DNA of 64,000 nucleotides from an uncultured Clostridia bacterium (lineage in GTDB: Bacteria; Bacillota; Clostridia; Christensenellales; Pumilibacteraceae). Numbering within the stretch: the stretch's first letter is position 1; each line of letters opens with the position of its first letter. The notes under the pieces were generated by a model that saw only the letters and a list, made by a program, of their open reading frames with translations, made no database searches and was not told where the DNA came from. The DNA is taken from contig CAKQDN010000003.1 of NCBI GenBank assembly GCA_934229275.1, positions 1-64,000 on the forward strand. Direction: 5' to 3'. The translations under genes were made by a program, and so were the position numbers. Below are positions 27,232 to 35,800 of the stretch, one piece after another.

Positions 27232-28023
27232 TTACTTCAATATTTTGCGGATGACGAACAGTTGCGTGCGTTGCGGGAGCGCGTTCAGTAGCAGTAGCAG
27301 TGCGTTGCGGTTTATCGAATAGGCGAACGCCGGGTGTTTTTTCGCGAGAATTTTAAGCGTTTTGCGAGCGATTTTCTCGGGCGGAACGCATTTTGCTTCC
27401 ACGCTGCACACGATTTTGCGGAAACGGGCGGCGTTGCACTTATAAAGCGAAGTGTTTTCGCAGAATTTTTCGAGCGCGGAGGTACTTGCGCCCAGCATAC
27501 CGGTTTTTACCGCTCCGGCACGCAGCACCGACACGGACACGCCGAGAAGTTGCGCTTCCATTGCGAGCGAGTAGGCGTATTTGTCGAGCGCGGCTTTGGT
27601 GACGGCGTACACGCCGGTAAACGGCAGCGGATCGAGGGGAGCGAGTTCGCTCGTGGTCATGACTATGCGGCTGCCCTTTTTGAGAAGCGGCATGACCGCC
27701 TTATTGACGTAATACGCGCCGAACACGTTTATCGCGAATATTTTTTCGAACGCCTCGGACGGCATTTCGACCAGCGAATCCAGCATGTACAGCCCTGCGT
27801 AGTGAACGACGGCAAACAGTTCGTCCGTCGTCTTTTTTATTTTCTCGACCGCGGCGATAACGCTCTCTTCGCTCCCGACGTCCGCAACGAGCGGAATGAC
27901 GTTTTCGCTCTCTATGCACGCGGTTATATCGAGCGCGAAAACGCCGTAACCCGCCTGCGTGAACGCTTTGACGGCGGCTCTTCCCATTCCTCCGTTTGCG
28001 CCCGTTATTAAAACATATTTCAT
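27232..28023 (-). CDS. Short-chain dehydrogenase/reductase
   Basis: 263 residues of the SDR family. Nucleotide-binding motif TGANGGMGR at 7-15, catalytic Ser125, Tyr139 and Lys143 (TTS and YAVTK). The structural NNAG motif is replaced by HYAG at 74-77. The last 40 residues are hydrophobic and basic (INRNALLLLLNALPQRTQLFVIRKILK), as in retinol-dehydrogenase-like members that touch membranes. Substrate unknown. Neighbouring genes on the same strand are nitroreductase and rmuC, with no obvious pathway link. Confidence 0.92.
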   Translation of the reverse strand: MKYVLITGANGGMGRAAVKAFTQAGYGVFALDITACIESENVIPLVADVGSEESVIAAVEKIKKTTDELFAVVHYAGLYMLDSLVEMPSEAFEKIFAINVFGAYYVNKAVMPLLKKGSRIVMTTSELAPLDPLPFTGVYAVTKAALDKYAYSLAMEAQLLGVSVSVLRAGAVKTGMLGASTSALEKFCENTSLYKCNAARFRKIVCSVEAKCVPPEKIARKTLKILAKKHPAFAYSINRNALLLLLNALPQRTQLFVIRKILK

Positions 28024-28077
28024 AATTCACCTCGCTATTTGCCGTATTTCGCTCCGAATTACGCAGATTTTGCTTTT

Positions 28078-29331
28078 TTATTGCTCGTCGCCCTGCAGCA
28101 GATTGCTCTCCTCGCCGGACTCGTCCACGGCGACGTTTTTAAGCCGTTTCGCGATTGCGCGCGAGCGGACTCCGACCAGTTCTTCGAGGTCGCGGTCGGC
28201 AAGATTTATGCGTTTTCGCACCTGCTCGATAATCTCGTTGAATTTCTCGAATTCGGTACGCACCGAGCCGAGAATAGCCCACACCTCGTTGGTCTTTTTC
28301 TGAATGGCGAGCGTCTGAAAGCCCGTTTGCAGGCTGTTTAATAGCGCCGCCATAGTGGTCGGACCCGCGACCGTAACGGAGTATTTTTGCTGCAATTCTT
28401 CCACGAGTCCGAGTTTTACGACCTCGGCGTACAGTCCTTCTATCGGAAGGAACATGATTGCGAAGTTGGTGGTTCGGGGCGGACAGATATACTTTTCTTT
28501 TATGTCCTTTGCCATGCCCTTGATTCTCTGCACGAGTTCTTTTTGCTTGGTTTCGTACAGCGCGAAGTCGTTTGCCGTGTAAGCGGCGAGCATGTCGTTA
28601 TACAGCGTGTAGGGGAATTTCGAGTCGATCGGGAGCAGCACTTCTCCGTCGCTGCCGCCCGGCATTTTTATCGCGAATTCGACCGGATCGCGCCCTGCTT
28701 TGTTCGTGACGACGTTTTTGACGTACTGCGACGGCGCGAGAATCTGCTCGATTATCGCTCCGAGTTGAATTTCTCCGAAAATGCCCGTCGTTTTGACGTT
28801 GGACAGTACTTTGGTAAGGTTGCCGACGTCTTTGGAGATGCTCTGCATTTCGCCCACGGTTTTGCCGACCCTTTCCAACTGCTCGCTTAAAACCTTGAAC
28901 GATTCGCGGAAGCGGTCGTTGAGCGTTTCGGTTAGTTTTTCGTCCACCGTCTGCTTGATTTCGGCGAGTTTCTGCTCGTTGCTCTTCTGCATCGCGGCGA
29001 CGTTGCGTTCGAGCGTCTGACGTACGGCTTCGAGTTTTTCCGCCTGACTGCGTTCCATGGCTTCGAGCCGCAGTTCTATCGCCTTGTTGCGCTCCTCGAT
29101 TTTTCGGTTCATCGAGTCCAGTCTTATAGCCACGTTTTCCGCGGATTTGTCGCCCGATTTTTCGAGCGCGGACGAAATTACGCCCACGTTTTGCGAAAAC
29201 GCCGAAACGATTTCTTTTTTGTCGCGTTCGTCGAGCGCGGTTACGTTCTTGTTTTTGCCGATCGTCACAAGCAAAATTATACTTAAAACGACGCTCACCG
29301 CCGAAAGTCCGAGAATTATCCACTCCGTCAT
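28078..29331 (-). CDS. rmuC: DNA recombination protein RmuC
   Basis: 417 residues: one N-terminal membrane helix (about 2-22), a long coiled coil (about 30-165) and the RmuC nuclease-like domain (GIFGEIQLGAIIEQIL, DPVEFAIKMPG, PIDSKFP and FLPIEGLYAEV). Known to limit rearrangements at inverted repeats in E. coli; the mechanism is unclear. ATG at 29331 follows GGAGGAAAAACA. That it guards against inverted-repeat recombination is of some interest in a genome so rich in palindromes. It has its own promoter at 29367-29395. Confidence 0.95.
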   Translation of the reverse strand: MTEWIILGLSAVSVVLSIILLVTIGKNKNVTALDERDKKEIVSAFSQNVGVISSALEKSGDKSAENVAIRLDSMNRKIEERNKAIELRLEAMERSQAEKLEAVRQTLERNVAAMQKSNEQKLAEIKQTVDEKLTETLNDRFRESFKVLSEQLERVGKTVGEMQSISKDVGNLTKVLSNVKTTGIFGEIQLGAIIEQILAPSQYVKNVVTNKAGRDPVEFAIKMPGGSDGEVLLPIDSKFPYTLYNDMLAAYTANDFALYETKQKELVQRIKGMAKDIKEKYICPPRTTNFAIMFLPIEGLYAEVVKLGLVEELQQKYSVTVAGPTTMAALLNSLQTGFQTLAIQKKTNEVWAILGSVRTEFEKFNEIIEQVRKRINLADRDLEELVGVRSRAIAKRLKNVAVDESGEESNLLQGDEQ

Positions 29332-29366
29332 TGTTTTTCCTCCGCAAGCCGAGTTTTTACGCGATA

Positions 29367-29395
29367 ATTGTACCATATTTTCGCCGCTCTGTCAA
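29367..29395 (-). promoter_or_regulatory. rmuC promoter
   Basis: Minus strand: TTGACA (29390-29395), 17 bases, TACAAT (29367-29372). Confidence 0.82.
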
Positions 29396-29431
29396 TCCCG
29401 GACGAAACGCGCGGCTCTCTTACTCAAAACG

Positions 29432-29468
29432 AAAAAACGCTCCCGATACTTACGGGAACGCTCTTTTT
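29432..29468 (-). terminator. Terminator after the first MATE gene
   Basis: On the minus strand CGTTCCCG pairs with CGGGAGCG (29438-29460, one G-T pair), followed by TTTTTT. Confidence 0.8.
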
Positions 29469-29479
29469 TAACCGATTTA

Positions 29480-30940
29480 TCAGTACTTCATTTTAAGGAT
29501 ATTGCGGCAAAGCGGAATCGCGACCGCAACGCCGCCTGCCAGCCACGCCAGCGGATCGCCGAAACACAGCGCCGCATACGAGGCAAGGCTCGCCGAAGCC
29601 GTTATCGCTCCGCCGTTTACCAGCACGGGCAAAAACGCGCAGCCGAGTATTCTCGCAACCAGTTCGGCAACGCCGGCTCCTAAAACGTAGCCCGAGCGAC
29701 AGACTCCCTGCGCCGCGCTTCTCGTAACTATTAAAAAGCCGAGAACGAAGTACATGGCAAAGTCGATGTAGATGTAAGTGTTGCCGAATTTTATGGTCTG
29801 CTCGTTGATTTTGTCGGGGCTTAAAAAGATATACTGATAGGCTCCGTTTATGCTGCACAGCATTCCGACGACGAAGCAGAACGCCGAGATAATAAGCATA
29901 ATGTAAAGCGCCTGAATCGTGCCTTTTTTAATGCGTTCGTACTCGCCTTTTCCGAAGTTTTGCGCGTTGTAGCCCAGCATACCCACGCCCAAACCGTTGT
30001 GCAGCGACATTAAAAAGTTGTTGAGTTTGGTCGCCGCTCCGAAGCCGTTTTGCGCAGGCGTTCCCGGCACCATCGTTCCGTCCGCGCCGATATCGAATTT
30101 GACGAGCGCGCCCTGCATGACTATAATACCCACCGCAAGCACGGAATATTGCAGTCCGAGCGGCACGCCCTGCTTTAGGTGTTCGCCGATGTCGCTGCCG
30201 GGAATACGCCAGTCCTCTTTGCGGACGCGCAGTTTTTCGTAGCGGACGAGCGTGTAGACAAGGCAGGCGACGAAACTTATTAGTTGCGCGAGCACCGTTG
30301 CGATCGCGGCTCCGGCAGGTCCCATTCCGAACGGAACGAGGAACAGAATGTCCAGCCCGACGTTGAGGGCGGTGGAAATAATGAGGAACACGAGCGGCGT
30401 TACCGAGTCGCCGTACGCGCGCAGCACTCCGCACACGAAATTATAGCCGACCTGCGCCACTATTCCGAGAAAGATTATAAAGCAGTAGTCGTACGCTGCC
30501 GAGTAGACTTCGGCATTGTCGGGTGTGACGTTTATAAGTCGCAGCATAAGCGGCAGCGTCGTCACCGACAACGCGGTGAGAACAGCCGAGATTATCAGCG
30601 ACAGATAGATTTGCGTGACGAAAGACGCGCGCACGCCCTTTTCGTCGGACCTGCCCACTCTCGCCGCGGTTATCACTCCGAATCCTCCCGTGCATCCGAA
30701 CGCGAACTGCAAAAACAGGAACGTAAGCGGAAAAGTATCGTTTACGCCGGCGACCTGCTCCGCCGACAAAACCTGACCGCATATCGCGGCGTCGGTTAAA
30801 ACGTAAATCTGTTGCAGCAGTTGCGACAGTATTATCGGCGCGGCGTATTTGAGAATCACGAGCCACGGCTTACCCGTCGTTAAATCCGACGGACGCATGA
30901 GCCTTTTTAAAAATCCTTCTTTTTTGGTTGTTTTTTCCAT
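29480..30940 (-). CDS. MATE-family efflux transporter 1
   Basis: 486 residues with twelve hydrophobic segments in two MATE halves. Typical MATE sequence includes PIILSQLLQQIYVLTDAAICGQ near residue 36, then GPAGAAIATVLAQL, and VPLGLQYSVLAVG at the start of the second half. Exports cationic drugs or metabolites with Na or H counterflow. ATG at 30940 follows AAGGGAG; an upstream ATG at 30982 would lie in the -10 element, so it is rejected. Own promoter at 30974-31002. Confidence 0.9.
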   Translation of the reverse strand: MEKTTKKEGFLKRLMRPSDLTTGKPWLVILKYAAPIILSQLLQQIYVLTDAAICGQVLSAEQVAGVNDTFPLTFLFLQFAFGCTGGFGVITAARVGRSDEKGVRASFVTQIYLSLIISAVLTALSVTTLPLMLRLINVTPDNAEVYSAAYDYCFIIFLGIVAQVGYNFVCGVLRAYGDSVTPLVFLIISTALNVGLDILFLVPFGMGPAGAAIATVLAQLISFVACLVYTLVRYEKLRVRKEDWRIPGSDIGEHLKQGVPLGLQYSVLAVGIIVMQGALVKFDIGADGTMVPGTPAQNGFGAATKLNNFLMSLHNGLGVGMLGYNAQNFGKGEYERIKKGTIQALYIMLIISAFCFVVGMLCSINGAYQYIFLSPDKINEQTIKFGNTYIYIDFAMYFVLGFLIVTRSAAQGVCRSGYVLGAGVAELVARILGCAFLPVLVNGGAITASASLASYAALCFGDPLAWLAGGVAVAIPLCRNILKMKY

Positions 30941-30973
30941 TCGTGCGATCTCCCTTGAAAGAAAATCGGACAT

Positions 30974-31002
30974 ATTATACAATAGCGCGCGGAAAATAGC
31001 AA
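30974..31002 (-). promoter_or_regulatory. Promoter of MATE gene 1
   Basis: Minus strand: TTGCTA (30997-31002), 17 bases, TATAAT (30974-30979), 34 bases before the start. Confidence 0.78.
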
Positions 31003-31063
31003 TTAAAAACGCTTAATTTCGCGAAATTGAAAAACGGGTGAAAAGTGCCTTATTTTTTTGGAG

Positions 31064-31106
31064 AAAAACATGAAAAACGCCCTCCCGAGAAATAAGGAAG
31101 AGCGTT
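31064..31106 (-). terminator. Terminator of the AT-rich island
   Basis: On the minus strand AAACGCTCTTCC pairs with GGGAGGGCGTTT and is followed by TTTTCATG; it lies just downstream of the gene at 31114. Confidence 0.75.
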
Positions 31107-31113
31107 TGAGTTT

Positions 31114-31395
31114 TTATTCTATATAATCAATAACAACTTTGTCGTATATTTCGCTAAAAGATAATCCGTCAAATATTTTCTTTTGCAAAAAATCATTCAC
31201 GGACAAATGTAAGTTTGAATTTCCGAACTTACAAACAATTCTTCCCGTGTCACCGGAAGTTGTATCGGATATGTCATATAATGCATAACCGGTTGGCGTT
31301 CTTTCCAAAAAATATGTCTTATTTTTGTACATGAAAGAAAACTCGTGTCCTATATGTAACGCTTCACATAAACCATTATACTCTGCCGCTTTCAT
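31114..31395 (-). CDS. Small protein of unknown function in AT-rich island
   Basis: 93 residues; not recognised. It begins MKAAEYNGLCEALHIGHEFSFMYKNKTYFLERTP and has alternating hydrophobic strands with a short acidic C-terminus, and no signal or membrane segment. It overlaps the preceding frameshifted gene by 4 bases (ATGA), so the two were once translated together; small paired proteins of this type occur in clostridial phage-like or conjugative regions. Codon and base use is AT-rich like its island neighbours. Confidence 0.65.
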   Translation of the reverse strand: MKAAEYNGLCEALHIGHEFSFMYKNKTYFLERTPTGYALYDISDTTSGDTGRIVCKFGNSNLHLSVNDFLQKKIFDGLSFSEIYDKVVIDYIE

Positions 31396-31747
31396 TTTTT
31401 ACCTCCGAAATATTTTCCTATACGACTCAATTCGCTATCAAACAATGACCTCGCCGGTTGGCGCTCTCCATTAACGTAATCATGTGCGTGCAAGTATGTT
31501 TTCCCTCTATGCATTGAAAAATCATAATCGACTATCGCGGTATGATTATCGTTATAATAACGAAACTGTCGTACTTCTCCTCTTGAATTCTTGCCGATAT
31601 AAGCCCTGCTTGAATGCGACTCTTCCGGCAATCCGTGTTTACAAAAACCAGCCTTTCCTTTTATACTTTTACTCCGTATATTTTTTCAACGGTTTCATAT
31701 TGATATTGCACATTATTGCCAACTGCAAAGGTTCCTCTACCTCCCAT
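31392..31747 (-). pseudogene. Frameshifted small gene (MGGRG-type island protein)
   Basis: A perfect AAGGAGG precedes ATG at 31747. The first frame reads MGGRGTFAVGNNVQYQYETV and goes on for 28 residues to KIYGVKV before TAA at 31661-31663. One frame away the sequence continues without stop as KGKAGFCKHGLPEESHSSRA through to KYFGGKK, ending at 31392. Together they make one protein of about 118 residues; a single missing base near 31661-31670 explains the break. From memory, small proteins starting MGGRG and containing LPEESHSS are common next to clostridial mobile genes, which supports joining the halves. The 3' half alone could start only at a TTG at 31631 without a ribosome site. A sequencing error or programmed -1 shift is possible. 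Confidence 0.7.
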
Positions 31748-32369
31748 TTCTACTAACCCTCCTTGAAGAGATATAATCCACCGGAATAAGAGGACCCTGC
31801 ATTTCAGCAAACGGCTCGCCAAAACAAATAATTGCAGAAGGTTCTATTTTCCTTAACATTTCATTGTATCCGCGCATAAAACAGCCTCTGCTTTTTTTGC
31901 AACCTATTGTTCCGACTGCGACAACCGAACCCTTTTCTATTCCGTCAAAACAGTAATCAAAAGTCGAAACGTCTCCCCAACTTGCGTTCGGGACGACAAT
32001 CAACCCATGCTTTTGCCAATAGGCTCCACACCAACGACTTTTAAAAATATTAAACAATTGCACCGCTTGCGGCATATCCTTATACAAACTATAATCAGGC
32101 GATATTAAAAATCTATACTGACTTAATCTTTTCATTACTCGCTCCGGATTATTATACAAAACTTCCATGCGATAGTCGTCAATATAAAAATGAACGCCCT
32201 TTCGTTTGTTTTCGTCGATATCATTGACTTTTATATCACTATAACTGATCAAATCGACATTTCCTAAATCGAGTTCTGTTTTTCGGATAATAGGAATATT
32301 CCATTTCCCGAACGCATCGAACTCATTGCGTAAAAAGGTCTGTTTCGACCTTGCTTCGAATGATTTCAT
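31737..32369 (-). CDS. DUF4417 protein
   Basis: 210 residues resembling DUF4417 proteins of clostridial phages and mobile elements: start EARSKQTFLRNEFDAFGKWNIPIIRK, then VHFYIDDYRMEVLYNNPERVMKRLSQYRFLISPDYSLY and the central AYWQKHGLIVVPNASWGD. The C-terminal part has GCKKSRGCFMRGYNEMLRKIEPSAIICFGEPF. Function is unknown; the compact fold suggests an enzyme or DNA-linked protein. ATG at 32369 is preceded by AGGAGGAATGATAT. The 3' end overlaps the frameshifted gene by 11 bases. A structured leader precedes it. Confidence 0.82.
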   Translation of the reverse strand: MKSFEARSKQTFLRNEFDAFGKWNIPIIRKTELDLGNVDLISYSDIKVNDIDENKRKGVHFYIDDYRMEVLYNNPERVMKRLSQYRFLISPDYSLYKDMPQAVQLFNIFKSRWCGAYWQKHGLIVVPNASWGDVSTFDYCFDGIEKGSVVAVGTIGCKKSRGCFMRGYNEMLRKIEPSAIICFGEPFAEMQGPLIPVDYISSRRVSRNGR

Positions 32370-32394
32370 ATATCATTCCTCCTGTTAAAATGTC

Positions 32395-32535
32395 AGCCTT
32401 TGGCTGCCGTCAATTATGGTTGACATAAAAGATAGGAAGTGATATACTGTTATCGGATATGTGCAGCAATGCACTCCCGAAAGGCGCTTAATCGTTGTTG
32501 CAGCAACTTTTAGGCGCTTTTCTTTTATGCTTAAC
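32395..32535 (-). ncRNA. Candidate structured leader RNA upstream of the DUF4417 gene
   Basis: In about 140 bases on the minus strand several small hairpins follow one another: GTTGC-TGCAAC, GTGCATTGCTGCAC, GTCAA-CCATAA-TTGAC and CAGCC-AAA-GGCTG, with AAGCGCC repeated at both ends of the first part. No reading frame spans it. A structured RNA or a regulator site array is possible; no known family was recognised. Confidence 0.4.
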
Positions 32536-32544
32536 GTAATCTTT

Positions 32545-33072
32545 TTAATATTTCAGTCTTGTTTGTGCTGATAAAAGCGAAACTTTATATTTATCCGCTA
32601 TTTCTTTGGCAGTCATGTTTTTGGTTGCCTCGTACGGCATCATAATTTCGCCGCATAACGCCATTGCCTGCCATTCTGCACTGTAAGCACGTTGAATTTT
32701 ATTATTCTCAAAACTTCTTTGAAAAGCAGGCACATACCCCAATTTGTATAACATCACATGGCACATTTCATGCATGATATGGTTTCTGTACCCGCCGATT
32801 TGTTTGTAATACGCGCCTTCGTATACGCTGTTTTTTATCTTTATCGTAAACGTTCCTTCGTTTAAATCTATATCTGTTGCCGCGGGAACGTTCTTCGGTA
32901 GTTCTTCGTCATCAACTATAACGTAACTGACGTTTCCCAATTTATCGCAGAATCTGTCCAACAGTTCGACCACGGGAACACTCTCATCGCACGAAAGACT
33001 AAACATTTTTCTGAAAACGCCCGCTATATTTCTTAGTTCCAATCGCGAACACGGTTCGGTAATATAATCCAA
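32545..33072 (-). CDS. ImmA/IrrE-type metallopeptidase
   Basis: 175 residues with the zinc-protease motif HEMCH at 101-105, in the segment YRNHIMHEMCHVMLYKLG, and a following region (RAYSAEWQAMALCGEIMMPYEATKN) that holds the usual third ligand. ImmA/IrrE proteases cleave a partner HTH repressor. The gene starts with TTG at 33072, preceded by GGAGG with 7-base spacing, 12 bases after the stop of the XRE gene. The pair XRE-ImmA is the standard regulator module of phages, conjugative elements and some toxin systems. Confidence 0.9.
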   Translation of the reverse strand: MDYITEPCSRLELRNIAGVFRKMFSLSCDESVPVVELLDRFCDKLGNVSYVIVDDEELPKNVPAATDIDLNEGTFTIKIKNSVYEGAYYKQIGGYRNHIMHEMCHVMLYKLGYVPAFQRSFENNKIQRAYSAEWQAMALCGEIMMPYEATKNMTAKEIADKYKVSLLSAQTRLKY

Positions 33073-33084
33073 CTTTTTACCTCC

Positions 33085-33441
33085 TTATTTTTTACTTAAT
33101 AATTCCATTATCGCTTTTGCGGTATCGTCATCCATTTCGTCAAACGACCGCTGAAACTGCAAAGCGACTTTTCTTTTATTCTCCGGAGTAGAAATCAGGT
33201 TCATTTTTATCTGCGTTTTCGATTGCTCGACCGCGTCTGTTAGTTCCGCTTGTTCCGACGGAGACAAATTATAATGCTCCGTAATCGTTTGTATCCAGTC
33301 TTCCGGTACGTTTCTTTTTCCGCTCTCTACGGCAGAAACAAAAGGCGTTTTAACATTAAGAACGGCGGCAATATCTCCCATAACTTCGTGATGTTTTATT
33401 CTTTGCATTCTCATAAATTCGCCGAATTTCGTGTATGTCAT
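33085..33441 (-). CDS. XRE-family helix-turn-helix regulator
   Basis: 118 residues. The N-terminal HTH reads FGEFMRMQRIKHHEVMGDIAAVLNVKTPFVSAVESGKRNVP, a lambda-Cro type fold; the C-terminal half (DAVEQSKTQIKMNLISTPENKRKVALQFQRSFDEM) is the region that ImmA-type proteases cut in related regulators. AGGAGG lies 2 bases from an upstream ATG but 8 bases from the ATG at 33441, so the latter is preferred. It probably represses its own promoter. Confidence 0.9.
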   Translation of the reverse strand: MTYTKFGEFMRMQRIKHHEVMGDIAAVLNVKTPFVSAVESGKRNVPEDWIQTITEHYNLSPSEQAELTDAVEQSKTQIKMNLISTPENKRKVALQFQRSFDEMDDDTAKAIMELLSKK

Positions 33442-33468
33442 TTTCATAACCTCCTGTGGTTCTACTTA

Positions 33469-33497
33469 ATTATACACCGTAAATTTTCATTTGTCAA
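33469..33497 (-). promoter_or_regulatory. Promoter of the XRE-ImmA island
   Basis: Minus strand: TTGACA (33492-33497), 17 bases, TATAAT (33469-33474), perfect consensus. A palindrome TTAATC-TTTTTTT-GATTAA lies just upstream (33517-33535) and could be an operator. Confidence 0.88.
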
Positions 33498-33593
33498 CAA
33501 AAATCGCTTAATTTTTTTAATCTTTTTTTGATTAATTAGAGTTTGCAGAAAAAGTTAAACCATAAATATAAAATTTTATTCGGAACAATACGC

Positions 33594-33636
33594 AAAAACG
33601 CCCTTCCCGAGAAAAGGGAAAAGGCGTTTTGGTTTT
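33594..33636 (-). terminator. Terminator of the GH5 gene
   Basis: On the minus strand AAAACGCC-TTTTCCC pairs with GGGAA-GGGCGTTTTT; it lies 80 bases downstream of the GH5 stop codon. Confidence 0.78.
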
Positions 33637-33713
33637 ATTCGAGAGTTATTTATTCGAGAGTTATTTCGACTACGCGCGATATAAGGCTCGTTCCGTAAGG
33701 AAACGGCGGAAAA

Positions 33714-34805
33714 TCAGTATTCTTTTACGTCGCCGAGCAGGATTTTTTTAAGATTTTCGCTTAAAATTTTGCGGTTTTCGTCGTCCGCGAGGCTGAAACG
33801 GTTGCCGTCGTTGGGCGTGCTTAAATAGTTCCACACGCAGTAGGAAATATCGTGGCGTTTGAGAAGCAGGATGACGTCGTTCATCCAGTGTTCGCGCCAG
33901 GCTATATTGGCGTGGCGGATAGTTCCGAACTCGCCGCACCACACGATTTTGCCGGGATGTTTGTCTGCAAAGTCGAGCGCGGGGCGCAAGGCGTTTTCGA
34001 GCGCGCCTATATCCATTTTTCCGCCGTTATCGAGGTATTCGTCGCGGAATCCGAGCGTTTCGCCGCACTCGATATACCGCTGCGCGTCGCACGGGTAGGG
34101 CATATCGCGATTGTAGTAGACCTGCCATATTTGCAGGACTCCCTTCTGATGCGTGAAGTTGTGCGGATAGTACATGTGGAACGTGTAAACCAGTTTCGGG
34201 TCGTCCGTGACGGCAATTTCGCGCATGGACGGCGGATTATTCCAGTCGTTGCCGCCTGCCACAACGTACGATTCGGGCGCGATCAAGCGGATCTCCGCCA
34301 GTGTTTTAAGCCACAGCGCGTTCCAGTCTGCGCTGCTTCCGCGCACTTCGTTGAGAAGTTCGAACGCCACATGCGGCTGATCTTTATATCTTTTTGCGAA
34401 ATTTTTCCACAAAGCGATAAAGTTATCTTTAAGTTCGTCGCTTTCGAACAGCGAAACGGGAAAATCGACGTCGCAGTAGTTGCCGATCGCCTTGTGCAGA
34501 TTGAGAACGACGTTTAAGCCCTCGTTTTTGCACCATTCGACGAAGTTGTCGATAAGGCGCATAATTCGCTCGCGCAGAACGCCGGGCTTTTCCTCGACCA
34601 CTATCTGATCGAAGCCGAGGCGGATATGGTCGAAGCCGAGCGACGCGATGTACTTAACGTCCTTTTCGGTTATGTACGATTCGAAATGCTCGAAGTCGCC
34701 GACGGTGAGATCGAGCCGCTTGTCCATCGGAATACAGTTAAACCGCTTGTAATTGGTAAGCCAGCCTCCTATTCCCATACCTTTTTCGTGTCCTTTCCAC
34801 TGCAT
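33714..34805 (-). CDS. Glycoside hydrolase family 5 enzyme
   Basis: 363 residues of the GH5 (cellulase-type) TIM barrel. Acid/base Glu153 in ELLNEVRG and nucleophile Glu292 in WCGEFG; HIRLGFDQ near 60-67 and FHMYYPHNFTHQ near 209-220 are further active-site regions. It has no signal peptide, so it acts inside the cell, probably on imported oligosaccharides (beta-glucan or mannan type; not resolved). It follows an AraC regulator gene by 43 bases in the same orientation, suggesting a small inducible unit. Confidence 0.93.
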   Translation of the reverse strand: MQWKGHEKGMGIGGWLTNYKRFNCIPMDKRLDLTVGDFEHFESYITEKDVKYIASLGFDHIRLGFDQIVVEEKPGVLRERIMRLIDNFVEWCKNEGLNVVLNLHKAIGNYCDVDFPVSLFESDELKDNFIALWKNFAKRYKDQPHVAFELLNEVRGSSADWNALWLKTLAEIRLIAPESYVVAGGNDWNNPPSMREIAVTDDPKLVYTFHMYYPHNFTHQKGVLQIWQVYYNRDMPYPCDAQRYIECGETLGFRDEYLDNGGKMDIGALENALRPALDFADKHPGKIVWCGEFGTIRHANIAWREHWMNDVILLLKRHDISYCVWNYLSTPNDGNRFSLADDENRKILSENLKKILLGDVKEY

Positions 34806-34848
34806 GAATATTTACTCCTTTTCGCGTTTTGCAATTTTTGCCAATATT

Positions 34849-35589
34849 CTATAACTTCGGCTTTTTCGCGTTGGATTTTTCCCGTTCGGGGCTTATTCCG
34901 AACGTTTTTTTGTACATTCTCGAAAAATACAGTCGGTCGTTGTAGCCGCAGGCAGCCGCGACTTCGCCGACTCCGAGTTCTCCGAACGAAACCGAGAGCA
35001 GTCTTTGGGCTTTGTCCATGCGCATTTTATTCAGCAGTTTCAGCGGCGGCATACCGTACGCGGCAGTAAACAGCGTTCGGAAATAATCGTCGCAATAATT
35101 GCTGTTTTTCACGGCTTCCTTAAGGCAGAAATCGGGGCGTGAAAAGTTTTCGCATATATCGAAATAGACCTTTTCCACCGCTCCGCTGCCCGAAAAGCAC
35201 TCTTTCGACTGCAACAAAACGGCGTTTTTGAGCGGAACGAGCAGGCTTTCGCTTATCGCGCGGTCGGAATAAAAATAGTAGTTCATTATCCTTATAAGCG
35301 ACGAAACGCTGCCGATTGCCGTGTCGCGCACCTCGGTAACCTTTTTAATTTCGCCGAGATCACAGTAGACGCAGACGTTCTTGAATTGCCGCTCCGACGC
35401 GGATCCGTGCATCACTCCGCGCGGTATAATCAGTATTTTGCCGGGCGAGAACGGTATATTCCGCTCGCTCGTGCGCATGACCCCGTCGCCATCGACGTAC
35501 AGCACTATTTCTTCGCTGCAGTGCGCGTGCATGGGAAAACTTTTTACGTTGTCGTCGGTGACCGACATATTAAATGTGTTTTCGCTCAT
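34849..35589 (-). CDS. AraC-family regulator upstream of GH5
   Basis: 246 residues with an N-terminal cupin domain (FPMHAHCSEEIVLYVDGDGVMR near 17-38, FSPGKILIIPRGVMHG near 45-60) and a C-terminal AraC double HTH (AVKNSNYCDDYFRTLFTAAYGMPPLKLLNKMRMDKAQRLL, VAAACGYNDRLYFSRMYKKTFGISPER). ATG at 35589 follows GGGAGCGAGAAAA. Likely activator of the downstream GH5 gene in response to a sugar. Confidence 0.9.
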   Translation of the reverse strand: MSENTFNMSVTDDNVKSFPMHAHCSEEIVLYVDGDGVMRTSERNIPFSPGKILIIPRGVMHGSASERQFKNVCVYCDLGEIKKVTEVRDTAIGSVSSLIRIMNYYFYSDRAISESLLVPLKNAVLLQSKECFSGSGAVEKVYFDICENFSRPDFCLKEAVKNSNYCDDYFRTLFTAAYGMPPLKLLNKMRMDKAQRLLSVSFGELGVGEVAAACGYNDRLYFSRMYKKTFGISPEREKSNAKKPKL

Positions 35590-35736
35590 TTTTCTCGCTC
35601 CCGAAGCATTGCCATTATACCGCCTTTTCCGCTTTAAAGTAAATAGCAAAAAGATAGCGGCTTATGGACAAAAGATAGATTTTTTAGTAAATCAAGTATA
35701 CCCGAGAAAAAAAGAAAAGTCAACCGCGGCGAATAC

Positions 35737-35773
35737 AAAAACGCCGGCGAAAAATACAATCGCCGACGTTTTT
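35737..35773 (-). terminator. Terminator of the oleate hydratase gene
   Basis: AAAAACGCCGGCGA (35737-35750) pairs with TCGCCGACGTTTTT (35760-35773); symmetric enough to work on both strands, 28 bases after the hydratase stop codon. Confidence 0.85.
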
Positions 35774-35800
35774 AACGCTATTTTGTTTTCACTGCGGTAA

